From positions 310,001 to 374,000 of the forward strand of contig JAMXBD010001213.1 of the NCBI GenBank assembly GCA_024138025.1: a stretch of DNA of 64,000 nt, written 5' to 3'. Origin of the DNA: Combretum micranthum (Eukaryota; Streptophyta; Magnoliopsida; Myrtales; Combretaceae). The notes beneath the pieces were generated by a model, which saw only the letters and a program-made list of their open reading frames with translations, did no database searches and had not been told where the DNA came from. Positions within the stretch are counted from its first letter, which is position 1, and the number at the start of each line of letters is the position of its first letter. Below are positions 1-10,838 of this stretch, piece after piece. Made by a program: the position numbers and the translations under genes.

Positions 1-529
1 GTGTAAAATGGAAATTTTTATGTAGAAATGAAAGTCTTAAGTAATAGATATAATGAAGATTCAATTCTAACCTAGATAACTAGAAATTCTTAAGAATTGA
101 TCTCAAAACACAAGTGAGTTATCAAAGTTAGGAAGCTAGTATTCATAAAGGTAGTTATTCTTGAAGTCTTGCAAAATAACGAGTTTTAAAATTTTCTTTT
201 AATAAATACCATCAAGATCATGCATACATTAAACTCATTAATATTACATGTATAATTGATTTATAAAGTAGAAACATTTCAAACATTTACAAAACTATTT
301 TTATGAATTGGAAATTATTTCTGATCAGATCTAATCCCTCTGTTTCGTGACCTAAATATTTTCAAAACTTGAAAAAAATATTAGAAATAGATAGATCTTT
401 TGAAGTAGATAGAAATTGACATATAATTTGCTAAATTCCTAGTTAAAACGACCAAGTTATGGCCGTTTTAAGTTGGAATTCCGCTTAGGACGAGAATTAC
501 GAATTTGATAGTTTGTATGAGATAGTTGG
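1..529 (+). mobile_element. D-family LTR 'C', left fragment
   Basis: This is non-coding LTR sequence matching parts of D1 (about 35450-36000) and Din (about 55140-55740), so it belongs to the same D family. It is cut by element A: the five bases at 525-529 (GTTGG) are repeated at 16935-16939, and C resumes there in register. It contains the conserved hairpin around ATGGCC (445-469). The start of the LTR is off the left edge. Confidence 0.8.
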
Positions 530-1238
530 TGTAAACCCCTAAATTTTCGGAATCAGTTTAGCATGAAACCCTAAACCGGAAGTCAAACGGAACCCTAAAA
601 GTCAACAAAACCCTAGTTTACGGTATTCAACTAAATCCGGCATTGCCGTTTTCCTTGGCCCTGAAAAACGAATTTGGATTTATTAGCTAGAATAGTTCGT
701 AATAACCATAGGTCTTATAAAAATTTCAGTTTCGTGAAATTCGGGTGTTCTTCGAACCCGATCGGATACAGTTCTCGAAAAACCTGTCCGGAAGCCCGGA
801 ATAATAAAAATATTCCGAATACACCGTTAGACACGTAAAAATATAAGTTTCCCAAAAATATCAGTTTTGAAATTTTTTGGTAAGTAAAAATAACAGATAT
901 AACTATTATACGCGTATTTTCTTACTACCGGTACTTTAATTGTCATATCTACTTTACATTACACTATTCATTACTATTCTACACTATTCTTTTATCTCTA
1001 CTTTTTCTTACACCTATTCTTACACTCTACATAACCTATAATCTTAACTTTTTACCTTTCTCATAACTTTACATCACATCTACTTTACATATTACATCTT
1101 TTATCTTTCCAAAAAGTCAAAAAAATAAAACAAATCCCCCTCTACAAGAAGTGGCCGGCGCCCCCTCTCTCTCTACATCCACAATTTGTTTCAATTTTGC
1201 ATTTATTTTAATCACACAAAAATCCCTCCACATTTTCC

Positions 1239-1246
1239 TATAAATA
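1239..1246 (+). promoter_or_regulatory. TATA box of the element A 5' LTR
   Basis: TATAAATA is followed by a C/T-rich leader, as in many plant Pol II promoters. The same box is at 13964-13971 in the 3' LTR. Transcription should start about 30 bases downstream, near 1270. Confidence 0.7.
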
Positions 1247-2910
1247 CCCCTCTCCTCTTTCACTTCTTTCACACCACTTCTACACTTAAATTACTATCTC
1301 AAAATCTCTCAAAAATTCTCTCCAAGAAGTTCTTACAAGAAAAGCTCTCTTTAGTCTTTCTTTAAGTAAGCTTTCTTCAAGAAAATTCTCCAAGCTTTCT
1401 TCATGTTCATCTACTTAGTATGAGCTTAGTGTGTGTTTTCTAAAACCATGAAGGTTAAGAAAGCAACAATAGGTTCATACTTTGTTTTTGTTCATAATCA
1501 TAATTCCTTTATGTTCATGTTTCCTTTATATTCATTTATGTTTCTCTTATGTTCATTTATGTTCTTTTATGTTCATAACTATCTACTATATCTATATAGA
1601 TATATACTATTTAGAGCATATAAGCTCATGATCTTGCAATTTATTTACCTTTCATGCAATTTATTTACTTCAATGCTTTTATTTATTCAAGTTGTTTTTA
1701 AGACTAGTCTCTAGTCTTAGACTTGTCCTCATCAAGTCAAAACAAGCTTTTCTTTCTTCATTTTATTTATTATGGGACTAGTTTACTTCTTAGTCCCGGG
1801 AGCCTTGAAAAAGCTAAGACTCCAATACTTGACTTTATTATTATGCTTTATGTTATTTTGGTTATTATTATTCTCATAATCATGTTCATTTAGATTGTTG
1901 TCCATAATTTTATTTAAAAAAAAAGAAGAATTTTGTCACTTAGAAATAAGTTTATGTAAAGTATAAAATCTATAAAGCAACACAAAATAAACTCATTCCT
2001 TTTCATGTTACAAAAGAACTCACTATAATTTTATAAACTACTTTTACTTTAAAAAGCCACTTAGATCCTTATTATTTCACTTGTTTTCAAAAGAAAATAT
2101 TTTTGACAAAAATGGTTCTTTTCATAAGAAAGAAAATAAGATGGATGACTAAGGAAATTTTTAAGTAAAGACCTTTGCAAACAAATAGGCAAAGAAAATT
2201 TATGGTTTGAAAATAATAAAGTTATTTCTTTTCAAGTTACAAGAAGAAGTTAATAAGATTATAGAAATTAGTTTTCTACAAAAAGTCCTTAATTGTTTCA
2301 CATTGTTTTTATGAAGAAAACAAATTTTCATGCATGGATGATTATTTTTGAAAAATAGGAGACAAGAGAAAAAGAATGAAAATATCAAGTAAGGAATTTT
2401 TTCAAAACAAGTAAACAAAGGAATTTACACAAGAAAAATGAAGAATAGCATATTTCCTAGAAAACTTCAAATATAGTATTAATGTAACTTAGAAAGTAGA
2501 AAATTATTTTCAAAGTCACTTGAAAAAGATAAATAAAACCAACATAAAACGTTTTTAGAAAATAAAGAAAACAAGGTATTCATTTCAAAGAAATTTACAA
2601 AAACAATTTCCGAAAAGCTTCAACCCGACATTGTTTTACCTAAGAAAAATAATTGGACAACAAGACACTTGAGCATGCTTAAATATGAGTTATATAGTTA
2701 TAAAAAGAGAATTTTCAACTATATAGATAACTAAGTATTTATCAAACAAATTTTGATTTCTTGAACCAAAGTTGTTTTTACTTGAAATCCGTGGTGAATT
2801 TTGTCGTACTTTTTCAGCCTATATGGCCTTGTTTGTTGAATATAATTTTGGAAATGGGTAGATCTTTTCGAGTAGGTAGAAATCTTATATTATATGCACG
2901 ATTCCGCTTT

Positions 2911-2935
2911 AAAATGACCAAGTTATGGCCATTTT
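2911..2935 (+). promoter_or_regulatory. ATGGCC hairpin (HP-A) in A 5' LTR
   Basis: The arms AAAATGACC and GGCCATTTT close on the loop AAGTTAT with one internal A-C mismatch. The 3' LTR copy is at 15623-15647. Compared with C and Din, the fifth pair is T-A here and C-G there, a compensatory change. An ATG lies at the loop/stem junction. Confidence 0.6.
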
Positions 2936-3043
2936 AAGTTGGAACATCCTTTCATACGAACTTTAAACGTTCTTTGACATTGTTTTGTCAAAATTCAAGA
3001 AAATCATCAAGAAAAACTCATTGTGGGTATTTTCTTTGGTTAG

Positions 3044-3142
3044 GTGACCCCGAGGAAGGATTCCTTTACCCAGAGAACTATTACGATTAAGTGGAGTGTG
3101 TGAACGACTCATCCGCTTAGAGGAATAGACGACAATGGCATC
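3044..3142 (+). other. Candidate leader exon with 14-codon acidic frame (A)
   Basis: The block follows a T-rich acceptor ending TTAG (3040-3043) and ends at a donor-like GTGAGT (3143). Read in phase 1 it gives DPEEGFLYPENYYD then TAA (3088-3090). Seven LTR groups in the window share the same length, phase, first D and stop. The 3' LTR copy (near 15755) has lost one base and is out of frame. Splicing is inferred, not shown. Confidence 0.4.
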
Positions 3143-3673
3143 GTGAGTTTATCTCCATTAAATGCTATACTTGTTGTGCTTGTAAATTAGTTGCACTAGA
3201 GTTAGGAAAAGATAAACCGATATGCATGTAAAATAATTCCTTGAAAGAATTAAGAATATCGAAGCCGAATTGTTCTAAGTGATTGTTTTAGTTTAATATT
3301 GATTTGTGTGAAATTCCTTGATCGCCATAAAGTTGAAAATAATTATGTTATGACTTTATAAATTAATGAACTCATGCATACCACGAAGTGAGTCACATTG
3401 CATGGTTGGGTTATTATCCTTGGGTGAGAAGGATAGTAAGCTCATGTCGAAAGCAACACTTGGCGGGAGATCCGAAAGCGATTGCTTGGCGGCTTAATGG
3501 AATATGCTTGGCGGTTGATCCGAAAGCAAGGTCAAATCAAGTAGATTCGGAATACTTGGCGATGAGTGCTCGCAAGTTTAAAACTTTTTAATGAATGCTT
3601 GCGATGAGTGCTCGCAAGCTTAAATTTTTGTTATTAAAACTACTTGTTTTGAGGATAAGTATCACCAAACCCC

Positions 3674-3723
3674 GAATGGAGGGCGTAAATCCATTCAACA
3701 TATAGTTCCCGGAAAGCTATATG
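3674..3723 (+). promoter_or_regulatory. Twin hairpins HP1-HP2 in A 5' LTR
   Basis: HP1 (3674-3696) has arms GAATGGA and TCCATTC with a 9-base loop. HP2 (3699-3723) has arms CATATAGTT and AGCTATATG with the loop CCCGGAA. The 3' LTR copy is at 16389-16438. Other families keep the stems with different bases, which supports RNA structure. Confidence 0.6.
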
Positions 3724-3858
3724 CTTGTTTGCCCACGTGCTTGTGCATTACATTTGTTTGATTAAATCAACTTGTTTGAATCTTGTTACAAGAAGTTATT
3801 TATGGAAATAGTTCTCACTAAGCCTATTAGCTTATACCCCAATAGATATCTTTTGCAG

Positions 3859-3900
3859 TTCCCGTACTTATGGTTAAGGCCACGTGGACCATGCGGGCAG
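3859..3900 (+). other. 42-base exon-like block in A 5' LTR
   Basis: It lies between an acceptor-like CTTTTGCAG and a donor-like GCAG/GTAATC. Element B has a block of the same length and position between CTTTTGCAG and ACAG/GTACC. Only about half the bases match, so the boundaries seem better kept than the content. The copy in the A 3' LTR is 16574-16615. Confidence 0.35.
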
Positions 3901-4185
3901 GTAATCTCTCTTGAACATTAGAAATTGGGTAAAATTAGCTATTATAGCATAATATATTTATAATAGATTAGTAATTTAGGAGTTGTCCCTAAGTTTGTAA
4001 AGTCTTTGCCATGAAAAATAATTATTGTGATCCTCTTTTCTTAATATGTTTTTATATCTCCTTAAGCTTCATAATTCCATATATGGTCCTCTAAAATTGT
4101 GAAAGTAAGCCTTACACTTAATATAAAAGCTTTTGGGAATGGCTAAGGTTGTCATACTTAAGCTTTAATATTGAGTGTGGCGGAC

Positions 4186-4218
4186 TGTCACGTTTAGGGT
4201 ACCCATTGGGGCGTGACA
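4186..4218 (+). repeat. Inverted repeat at the LTR end
   Basis: TGTCACG (4186-4192) and CGTGACA (4212-4218) are perfect inverted 7-mers, and the second forms the LTR terminus. The loop holds a GGGTACCC palindrome. Element B keeps the pairing with one G-T wobble (21225-21257). Confidence 0.6.
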
Positions 4219-4226
4219 GTTTAAGT

Positions 4227-4238
4227 TGGTATCAGAGC
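4227..4238 (+). other. Primer binding site of element A
   Basis: TGGTATCAGAGC starts nine bases after the LTR end. It is the classic site complementary to the 3' end of plant initiator methionine tRNA and primes minus-strand DNA synthesis. Confidence 0.9.
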
Positions 4239-4374
4239 ATGGTTTAAGAACCTAGGAATCATAATTATAGAAATGGACTTAAGAAGAATTGACTTAGATA
4301 GAAGCAAGAAAACTAGATAAAATAGAATGGGTAGAATAAGTCTCTAATATCTTTCTTTTACGTAGATCACCATA

Positions 4375-5496
4375 GATGAGGCCCGTCTCCAAGCCAAGAA
4401 CTTTCGAAAAGGACCCTTCGAAACACCAGAAGATTATCGATTGAGACTTAGAGTCCTATGTGAGAGTTTGCCCTAAGGACAGCCTAAGACCGTCCGAGAA
4501 ATGTTCCAAATATGGAAGAAAGGAATGATACAAACAGAATGGAGGGAAGTGGTACAGACCATTCACAACTGTCCTATAGGAAAGAAACTGACCGAGTTGG
4601 AAATGATATACGCCGTGGAACGTATAGCGGCCATTGCTGAAGATAGACCTATGTTGAAGGAAGCCACATTTGTTCTTAGGAGACGGGGACGAACTTCACC
4701 AGATTTCCAGACATGGAGGAAAATTGGACCTATGTTCGTTTACGCCCACGACAACTTGATGGATCACCTTGAATGGATGAAGGCGGACATCAATGACATC
4801 TTCCATTGGCATGGAGTGTACCAGGAGGTACTACGACCACCAACCCAAGTACCCACGGAGCCGCCTACCTTTATGGGAATCCAACTAAGGAGGAACGAGC
4901 CCCTACGCCTGCGGGATGACGGATCAATAATAAGGGAAGAGCCTATGGAAGAAGATGAAGAAGTGAAGATTCGGAGGAAGACCCGGAAGAAGAGAATGAA
5001 GCAGGAACAGAAGAAGGAAACCAGACCACTGTTGGAGAGGAAGAACCCCGTAAGCACTGAGGAAAGGATTATCCGCTACTTAATGGGACGACAGACTCAG
5101 GGAAGGCAAGAACCAAACTCGGCCATGAATACAGATAATGCTCCACCCAATGAGAACAATAGCATGGAGACGGATGGAGCCGTTACTTGGAGAACCATTC
5201 ATGACATAGTACCAGAGATGACTAGAGATGAGCTAACCGACGTACACGAAAGATCCAGAGAGGCAGCCCGGAAGAGGAGGAAATATTTCAGCCAATTCAT
5301 GAGGGACTGGAACCCAGGATCGTCCAGCAGCAACCCGGGAGATGCGCCCGAGAATGAAGAAAGGAGGAAAGGAAAACGAAGCATATCCCTAGAAGTCCAG
5401 CTTAGATTTTGTAATCATAGACTAGATCATGATCTTAGTCTATCTTTTAATTCTCGGAACAATGCTTGTTATTTTCTATGTAATTTTCTTTTGTGA
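4375..5496 (+). CDS. Extra ORF upstream of gag (element A)
   Basis: The function is unknown. The open part runs from 4501 (331 codons); a homologous N-terminal piece from 4375 is cut off by an in-frame TAA at about 4474. The protein has a conserved N-terminal half rich in tryptophan (FQIWKKG, FVYAHDNL), then an acidic stretch (EEPMEEDEE), basic clusters (RRKTRKKR) and a C-terminal REAARKRRKYFSQF region. Element B has a homologue at 21413-22550 that keeps the same segments (YRLWKDG, YVYAHDNL, acidic run, RPARKRR). I do not recognise the family. It lies between the primer site and gag, where Ty3/gypsy elements usually have only leader. The acidic and basic tail suggests nucleic-acid or chromatin binding, but that is a guess. 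A T-rich spacer of about 350 bases separates it from gag. Confidence 0.6.
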
Positions 5497-5845
5497 TTTG
5501 TCTTATTTCCGATTTCACGTATGAACTTTATTTCTATGATAATGCTCTAAGTTTGATTTCAGAAATTGTTTTGATTTAAATTTTGTTAGCTTTTATGCAT
5601 ATTTAAATTTCCGTTATACCACCAATTTCCGGCAAAAATTTAATTAAGTTATCAAAACTTTACAAACCTGACTTAGAAAAGTTTAAAACAGCCGAAATAG
5701 GAGTAGACGAAGAAGGGAACAAGCGCCTCTAACCAACCAGACATAGAAGCAGATCAACCTGCTGTTCAAGGAGCCGCCGCACCCAAATGACTTACACGCC
5801 ACGTTAGGACACCTAACCCACGTATTAGAAGAAATTAGGCAAAAT
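5497..5845 (+). other. T-rich spacer between extra ORF and gag
   Basis: No open frame of note. The first part is T-rich, and an acceptor-like AAAACAG occurs near 5690. Element B has an equivalent T-rich stretch (22551-23168) ending in TAAACAG. Both would suit an intron joining the extra ORF or leader to gag, but no splicing evidence is available. Confidence 0.35.
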
Positions 5846-6969
5846 ATGCCAGCACAAGCACCCGTACCAGAGGCAACACCAGCAACAGCATCAGCGACAG
5901 CCCCAGTGTCTATACCAACCCCACCACCACAACAAGCTTCAACAGAGGCATCTGTGCATAGGAACATGCATAGCCAAAGTGCACCCCTACCTCCATCTCC
6001 ACCGCCAAGACCATACAAAAGCATGTTACCTAACTTCATCAAAAGCAACCGCTACTTTGAAGGAGCTTATGACAAGCCAGAGGAGGCAGAAGATTGGTTA
6101 TCTCAAATAGAGATGTCCTTTGATGCATATGAAGTTCCGCCCCATTTGCAAATCAAGTATGGAACATTCATGCTTCGTCTAAACGCTAGGATATGGTGGG
6201 AGTCAAGGAAAAGAGATCTAATGACTCCAATCACTTGGGAAATGTTTAGACATGAGTTTTTGGAGAATTATTTTCCAGGAAGTTTACGAGTAAGATATAG
6301 TGCGACTTCTTGCAAATTGCTCAAAAGGGAAGAACAATCGAACAATATGAGACCGAGTTCAGTAGATTGTTGCAATATGCACCAGACTCCTATAAGTACA
6401 GTGAAGAATTGAAAAGACAAGTCTTTATAGGAGGATTGGACGAAGACCTAAGGATGAAGTTGGAAGAATTTGACATAAGAAATTTTCGAGAATTAGTGGA
6501 AAGAGCTCGGATTGTAGGAGCAAGGAAAAGGAGAGAAAGAATAGAAGAAGAAGACCCAATCGAAAGGGAGTTTTACGTAGAACCCCATCTCATGCCCCTA
6601 CCAAAGAAAATCAAGAACGACAATAGAAGGATCATACCAAGAGGTATTAAGTGTTGGAAGTGCAATGGAGCACACTACCCGAAGAAGTGCCCCCAGCTAT
6701 TTGGAAAGTGTTTCTTCTGTGGAAATACAAACCATAAGATGTCAAAATGCCCAAACAGAGGGGTAGATGCTTGCTATGTTTGCAATCAGAAAGGACATTT
6801 TGTCAACAACTGTCCACAAGGAAGGAATATTCTATCAAGATCATCAGAGGAAGTTGTTCCTATAAGAGTAGAAAAAGGAAATGGAAGTAGAAGTGAAAGC
6901 AGACCTGGACCTACTGCTTCGGGAATTCGAGTATACAACTTGGAGGGACGATGGATAGTGAAGAAGTGA
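5846..6969 (+). pseudogene. gag: gag of element A (one frameshift)
   Basis: Structural capsid/nucleocapsid protein. From the ATG at 5846 comes a proline-rich N-terminus, then the capsid part with FIKSNRYFEGAYDKPEEAED, WLSQIEMSF and WWESRKRDL. The frame breaks near 6302, where one G is missing against B (GCGACTTC against GCGGACTTC), and goes on in the frame 6310-6969 with QKGRTIEQYETEF and VFIGGLDEDLR. Three zinc knuckles follow: CWKC...H...C with a short CX2CX3HX4C spacing, then two standard CX2CX4HX4C (CFFC and CYVC). The break is a single base in a G run, so it may be a base-calling error; otherwise the gene looks intact. The C-terminus LEGRWIV is shared with B. Confidence 0.85.
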
Positions 6970-7763
6970 ACAAAGAAAATGGAAACTTGACTGCCTTGGA
7001 GTACATTAGAGGCTATAACAGCGATGCGGAACCAGTCAATCCCCAACCTTCTTTTATTGATGTTGTTTCTTTATTTCAAGTAACAGAGGAATGTAAAGTT
7101 TTCTTTATATGGATGAATAGGAGTGATAATCTCCTAATGTATACATAAGAAGTTTAGTAAATCAGAATGTTGTACTCTCTTAGGAATTCACAGTGTTACA
7201 TTCTTTCTATATATATGACAAACGATCAACCTAGTTTAAGATAATGCGAAAGAATGAGGAAACCCAAGAAAATGGTCGAACTTTCAACAAAGACGTGAGG
7301 ACATGAAGTCACCTGTGACTCTAAGGAATAATGGAATTAAGTAATCTTTTGAATAAGATGTATATCCTCTCAAATAAGATCCCAATAAGAAACAAGGAGA
7401 ACATAGAGCTTACAAAACAAAAAGATAGTTGGCAAAGGATTTGCTAACAAAAGAACAGACACATTCTTTCAAGTGATAAAGGAAGTTAAATAGCAAAGAG
7501 TGAGAGAAATTGACCTTTGGAGACATTCATAAGTTCCAATAAGAAGTTTTGAAAAGAATTCTAATACAGATTTCACTCAGAGAAACATGGAAAATAGACT
7601 AATAAGGAAGTTGGAGAAACAACAAACAAGAAAAATCGAGACCTTACGAAATGAAGTATGCCATCACGAAATATACCCATCCAGCTTATAATGGAGAAAA
7701 CCCTAAGCCAACGTGTTAACTTCTGGAAAGGAACAAAGTGAAAACCTTTTTAAGGAGCAAACA
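6970..7763 (+). other. Interior of A downstream of gag, no pol seen
   Basis: A-rich, purine-biased sequence without a long frame. A short piece after gag (TALEYIRGY) still resembles the end of B gag. I find no DTG protease motif or RT motif. S1 interrupts this stretch at 7764, and it resumes at 12028. Confidence 0.6.
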
Positions 7764-8300
7764 TGTCACGCCCCGAGGGGTACCCTAAACGTGGCAGTCC
7801 ACTGTACACAATACTAAAGCCTAGGAATGACTACCTTAGTCATGCAAAGGCTTCCATATTATGTACAAGGCGTACATCACAACCAAGGGGACGCATTGGA
7901 GTAGCGCAATTTTCATATATAATAAATTGGTAATAAGGCAAAGAGAATACTTAATATAAAACGTAAGCATATCACAATTCAATTCTTAAAGCATATTCTT
8001 CTATTATCTTCAAATAAATATACATCCCTAATCATATAGGTTATCACGTATAAAAAACCTTACAAATTTCTTCATCGTATGATTCCATATCCTTAATCAT
8101 CCGTCCATGACTTCCTTAATGTCATGATCCTTAAATTTAATCCACGAATATACCTGTTTTAACAAAATCTATAGGGGTATAAGCTACAACTAGCTTAATG
8201 AGATATTCCTTTTCATTCGCACCACAGTTTCAAACAAGTTTATTTATTAATCGTACATATGCTATGCATACAATGCAACAATCACATGATTACGCGAATA

Positions 8301-8348
8301 TATATAGTCATCCGAAAACCATATATAGAACGGATTTACCCCTCCGTA
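8301..8348 (-). promoter_or_regulatory. Twin hairpins in S1
   Basis: On the minus strand HP2 has arms TATATGGTT and GACTATATA with loop TTCGGAT (8301-8325). HP1 has arms TACGGA and TCCGTT with an 8-base loop (8329-8348). The sequence differs strongly from A, B and D, but HP2 keeps the 9-7-9 layout and the loop CGG. Confidence 0.55.
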
Positions 8349-8856
8349 TCAAAGGTTAAGGAATCGGGGTTGAAGGTCCTCGACCTTCTACTGCTAGTCC
8401 CTAGGTCCTCACCCACAGCGTTCGGTTGGCTCGGCTCCGAACCTAAAGTCGCTTTCCCCGAGCGATGTGGATTCTCCAGGAAGGAACATGGCCCGTGGCA
8501 CCGCACGATTACAGCCAATCCAACTCTACGCGTAGGAGTAGCAGCCTTCAGAAATAGATGTGACTCGATGGATGCTATGCGTGAATGTTTTATTGTTCTT
8601 AGGTCAAACCTTATTAAGGTTTATTAGGGGCGATCAATCAATTTAGCAACAATAAACAATCATACAAGTAAGTAACAAAATTATTTAACAAGCAGATCGA
8701 AGTTGCGATATTCTTAATTCTCAATTCACGCATAAACATAGAATCATATATAATCCCAAAATCCCCAAATATATTTGTTTTTATCTTTTCTTAGTATACT
8801 AATGCTACTATATTACAAACACAAGCAAGGTAACGAAATTAGAAGGAATAACTCAC

Positions 8857-8923
8857 TCGTCCATTTCGCTATCTTCTTAATCGTAGTAATCATCGGGTAG
8901 GGTATTCTCGTATCCTTCGTCAC
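8857..8923 (-). other. Candidate leader exon with 14-codon acidic frame (S1)
   Basis: On the minus strand, after the acceptor TCTAG the frame reads DEGYENTLPDDYYD and stops at TAA (8877-8879). The block ends at a donor-like GTGAGT (8851-8856). It is the same arrangement as in A, B, C, Din, Dout and E. Confidence 0.4.
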
Positions 8924-10830
8924 CTAGACAAAAGAAATACCCGGGATAAGTCTTCCATGAATTTCTATTCTTGGAGATTCTAAACTTTACTTAAAATCGC
9001 GGTAAAATCGTATAAGAAGAAATTCCAACTTAAAATGGCCATAACTTGCTCATTTTAACTCGGAATTTCGCATATGATATACCGTTTTCTACCTATTGAA
9101 AAGTTCTATCCATTTCTAAACTTATCTTGGTCATAAAAGGTCATTTGGGTTCCGAAAACGTCAGGTACAGATTTAAAACGAATTTTCTAAACTTTTGCAA
9201 AAATCCATTTTCTAACTCAACTTTATTTAAGAAAATCTTTTGTAACAATATACATATATATAAATATATATATTTGATAAATACTTTGATATAGGTAAGC
9301 TCACTTTATATGCAAAATCCTAATGGTAGTGTCTCAACAATTTATTTCATAAAACAATTCATTTAAACTTTAGCTTTGAAAACTTCCTTTCAAGTATTTA
9401 AAGAAACTTTATATTTTCTTAGGTTGTTATAAATGAGTATAATCTTATTTTATTTTCTTCATTCTTTTTTTCCAAAACAAGCAAATTTTCCTTTAACCCT
9501 AGTCTTTCATATATCTCATTTCTAGTGATAAAAGATTAATTTATCAAAACTATATTAAGTTGTCTAAAACCTTTTCATAATTTGTTTATTTAAGATGGTC
9601 TTAGAAAATGAGCCTTGCTTTTCTTATATTCCTTTCTAAAATATAAGCTTTTACTTTCCAAAACTTGTTCTGTCATTTCTTTTGAAAAGAATCATCTTTT
9701 ATTGATAAAACCCATTATTGTTTAATCTATTTATATCCTTTTGAAAATGAGTTCCTTCTCTTTAGAAATTTGAAAATCGTTATTTTCCTAAGTGGGGTCA
9801 TCACCTTATGAATTTATCTTAACTTTGAAAATTCAATTTGTTTCCTTAGTTTTATTTCGAAGTTTAAAAGAGTTTAAATCTTAAGCTTTTTGTAAAACTT
9901 TTAATATTATATTACTAAAAGCTTAGGTTAACATAATATACAAAGAAAATATTTATTTCTTATGATTCTTTGGAAATCTATCTTTGTTATTTATGAAAAC
10001 GTTGAGAAAACTCCATTTCTATGTTGTTGATACTAACTTCATGATTTTGTGATAAATCGTATAATTGAAAACGTAGCTTTGAGTAAAGTAAAATTCTATT
10101 TTTGATTAGTTGAGACATTAGCATTATGTAAATGCAAGTATCATGAGCATATATAAGAACATAAGAAAATACTAGAAACAAATAATAAGTAAGAAAATAA
10201 AATATCAAGCATTGGGAACCTTAGCTTCATCAAGGAATCCCGATCAAGTATTGGAGCCTTAGCTTTATCAAGGCATCCCGGGACTAAGAATGGACTAGTC
10301 CCGAAAGATTAAAGAAAATAAATAAAAGATTGTTTTGACTTGATATGGACAAGTCTAAGACTTAGAAAGACTAGTCTTAATAAAATAAATAAATTGCATA
10401 ACTTGAATGTAAATAAATAACCAAATGAGCTTATATGCTCTAAATAAATATATATACATAGTATACATAATATTATATAATAATAATAATAGGAAGCTTA
10501 TGTACAAGAACAAAACATGAACATGTTGTTGCTTTTACTACTCATATGAGTTTCAAAACAACACCATAGTCATGTTAAGTTACATGACATGGATGAATAA
10601 TAGATGGAAGAAATATTACCTAAAGTATAAGAGGTATGAAGATGGTAATGAAATGGTATTATGTGAGTAGTGATATGTGGTAGATAGTTTATGTATGAGA
10701 GATGATTTTTGTGAGGAATTGGTTTGAGAGAGTTTTGGTAGAGAGAATTCTTGAAGAGAAATTTGTGGAGAGATTTTGAGAGAGTTTTGGTAGTGTAAAG
10801 ATTGTGTGAAAGAATGAAAGAGGAAGGGGG

Positions 10831-10838
10831 TATTTATA
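10831..10838 (-). promoter_or_regulatory. TATA box of S1
   Basis: TATAAATA on the minus strand, followed by a pyrimidine-rich leader and then by a donor-like TTTAG/GTAAT about 210 bases on. The S2 copy is at 53668-53675. Confidence 0.6.

Larger units (their letters stand above)
530..4218 (+). repeat. 5' LTR of element A (3689 bp)
   Basis: The LTR has TG...CA ends and matches 13269-16934 along its length; most differences seen are one- or two-base indels. In order it holds a TATA box (1239), a pyrimidine-rich leader, a long T-rich section, the ATGGCC hairpin (2911-2935), the mini reading frame after TTAG (3044-3090), short repeats around CTTGGCG (about 3460-3620), the twin hairpins (3674-3723), a 42-base exon-like block (3859-3900) and the terminal hairpin (4186-4218). 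The length is unusual for plant LTRs in general but known for Tekay/Del-type elements. Confidence 0.93.

Noticed and set aside
1433..1714. 93-codon frame rich in Phe and Tyr in the A LTR
   Set aside because: It is T-rich low-complexity sequence; the 3' LTR copy breaks the frame, and there is no known domain.
3388..3591. 67-codon ORF identical in both LTRs of A (3388-3591, 16101-16304)
   Set aside because: Identity only reflects the recent origin of both LTRs. The frame covers short CTTGGCG repeats, and other families do not keep it open.
7200..7763. Host gene fragment captured in A
   Set aside because: No long frame or recognisable protein. A-rich bias fits decayed retrotransposon interior better.
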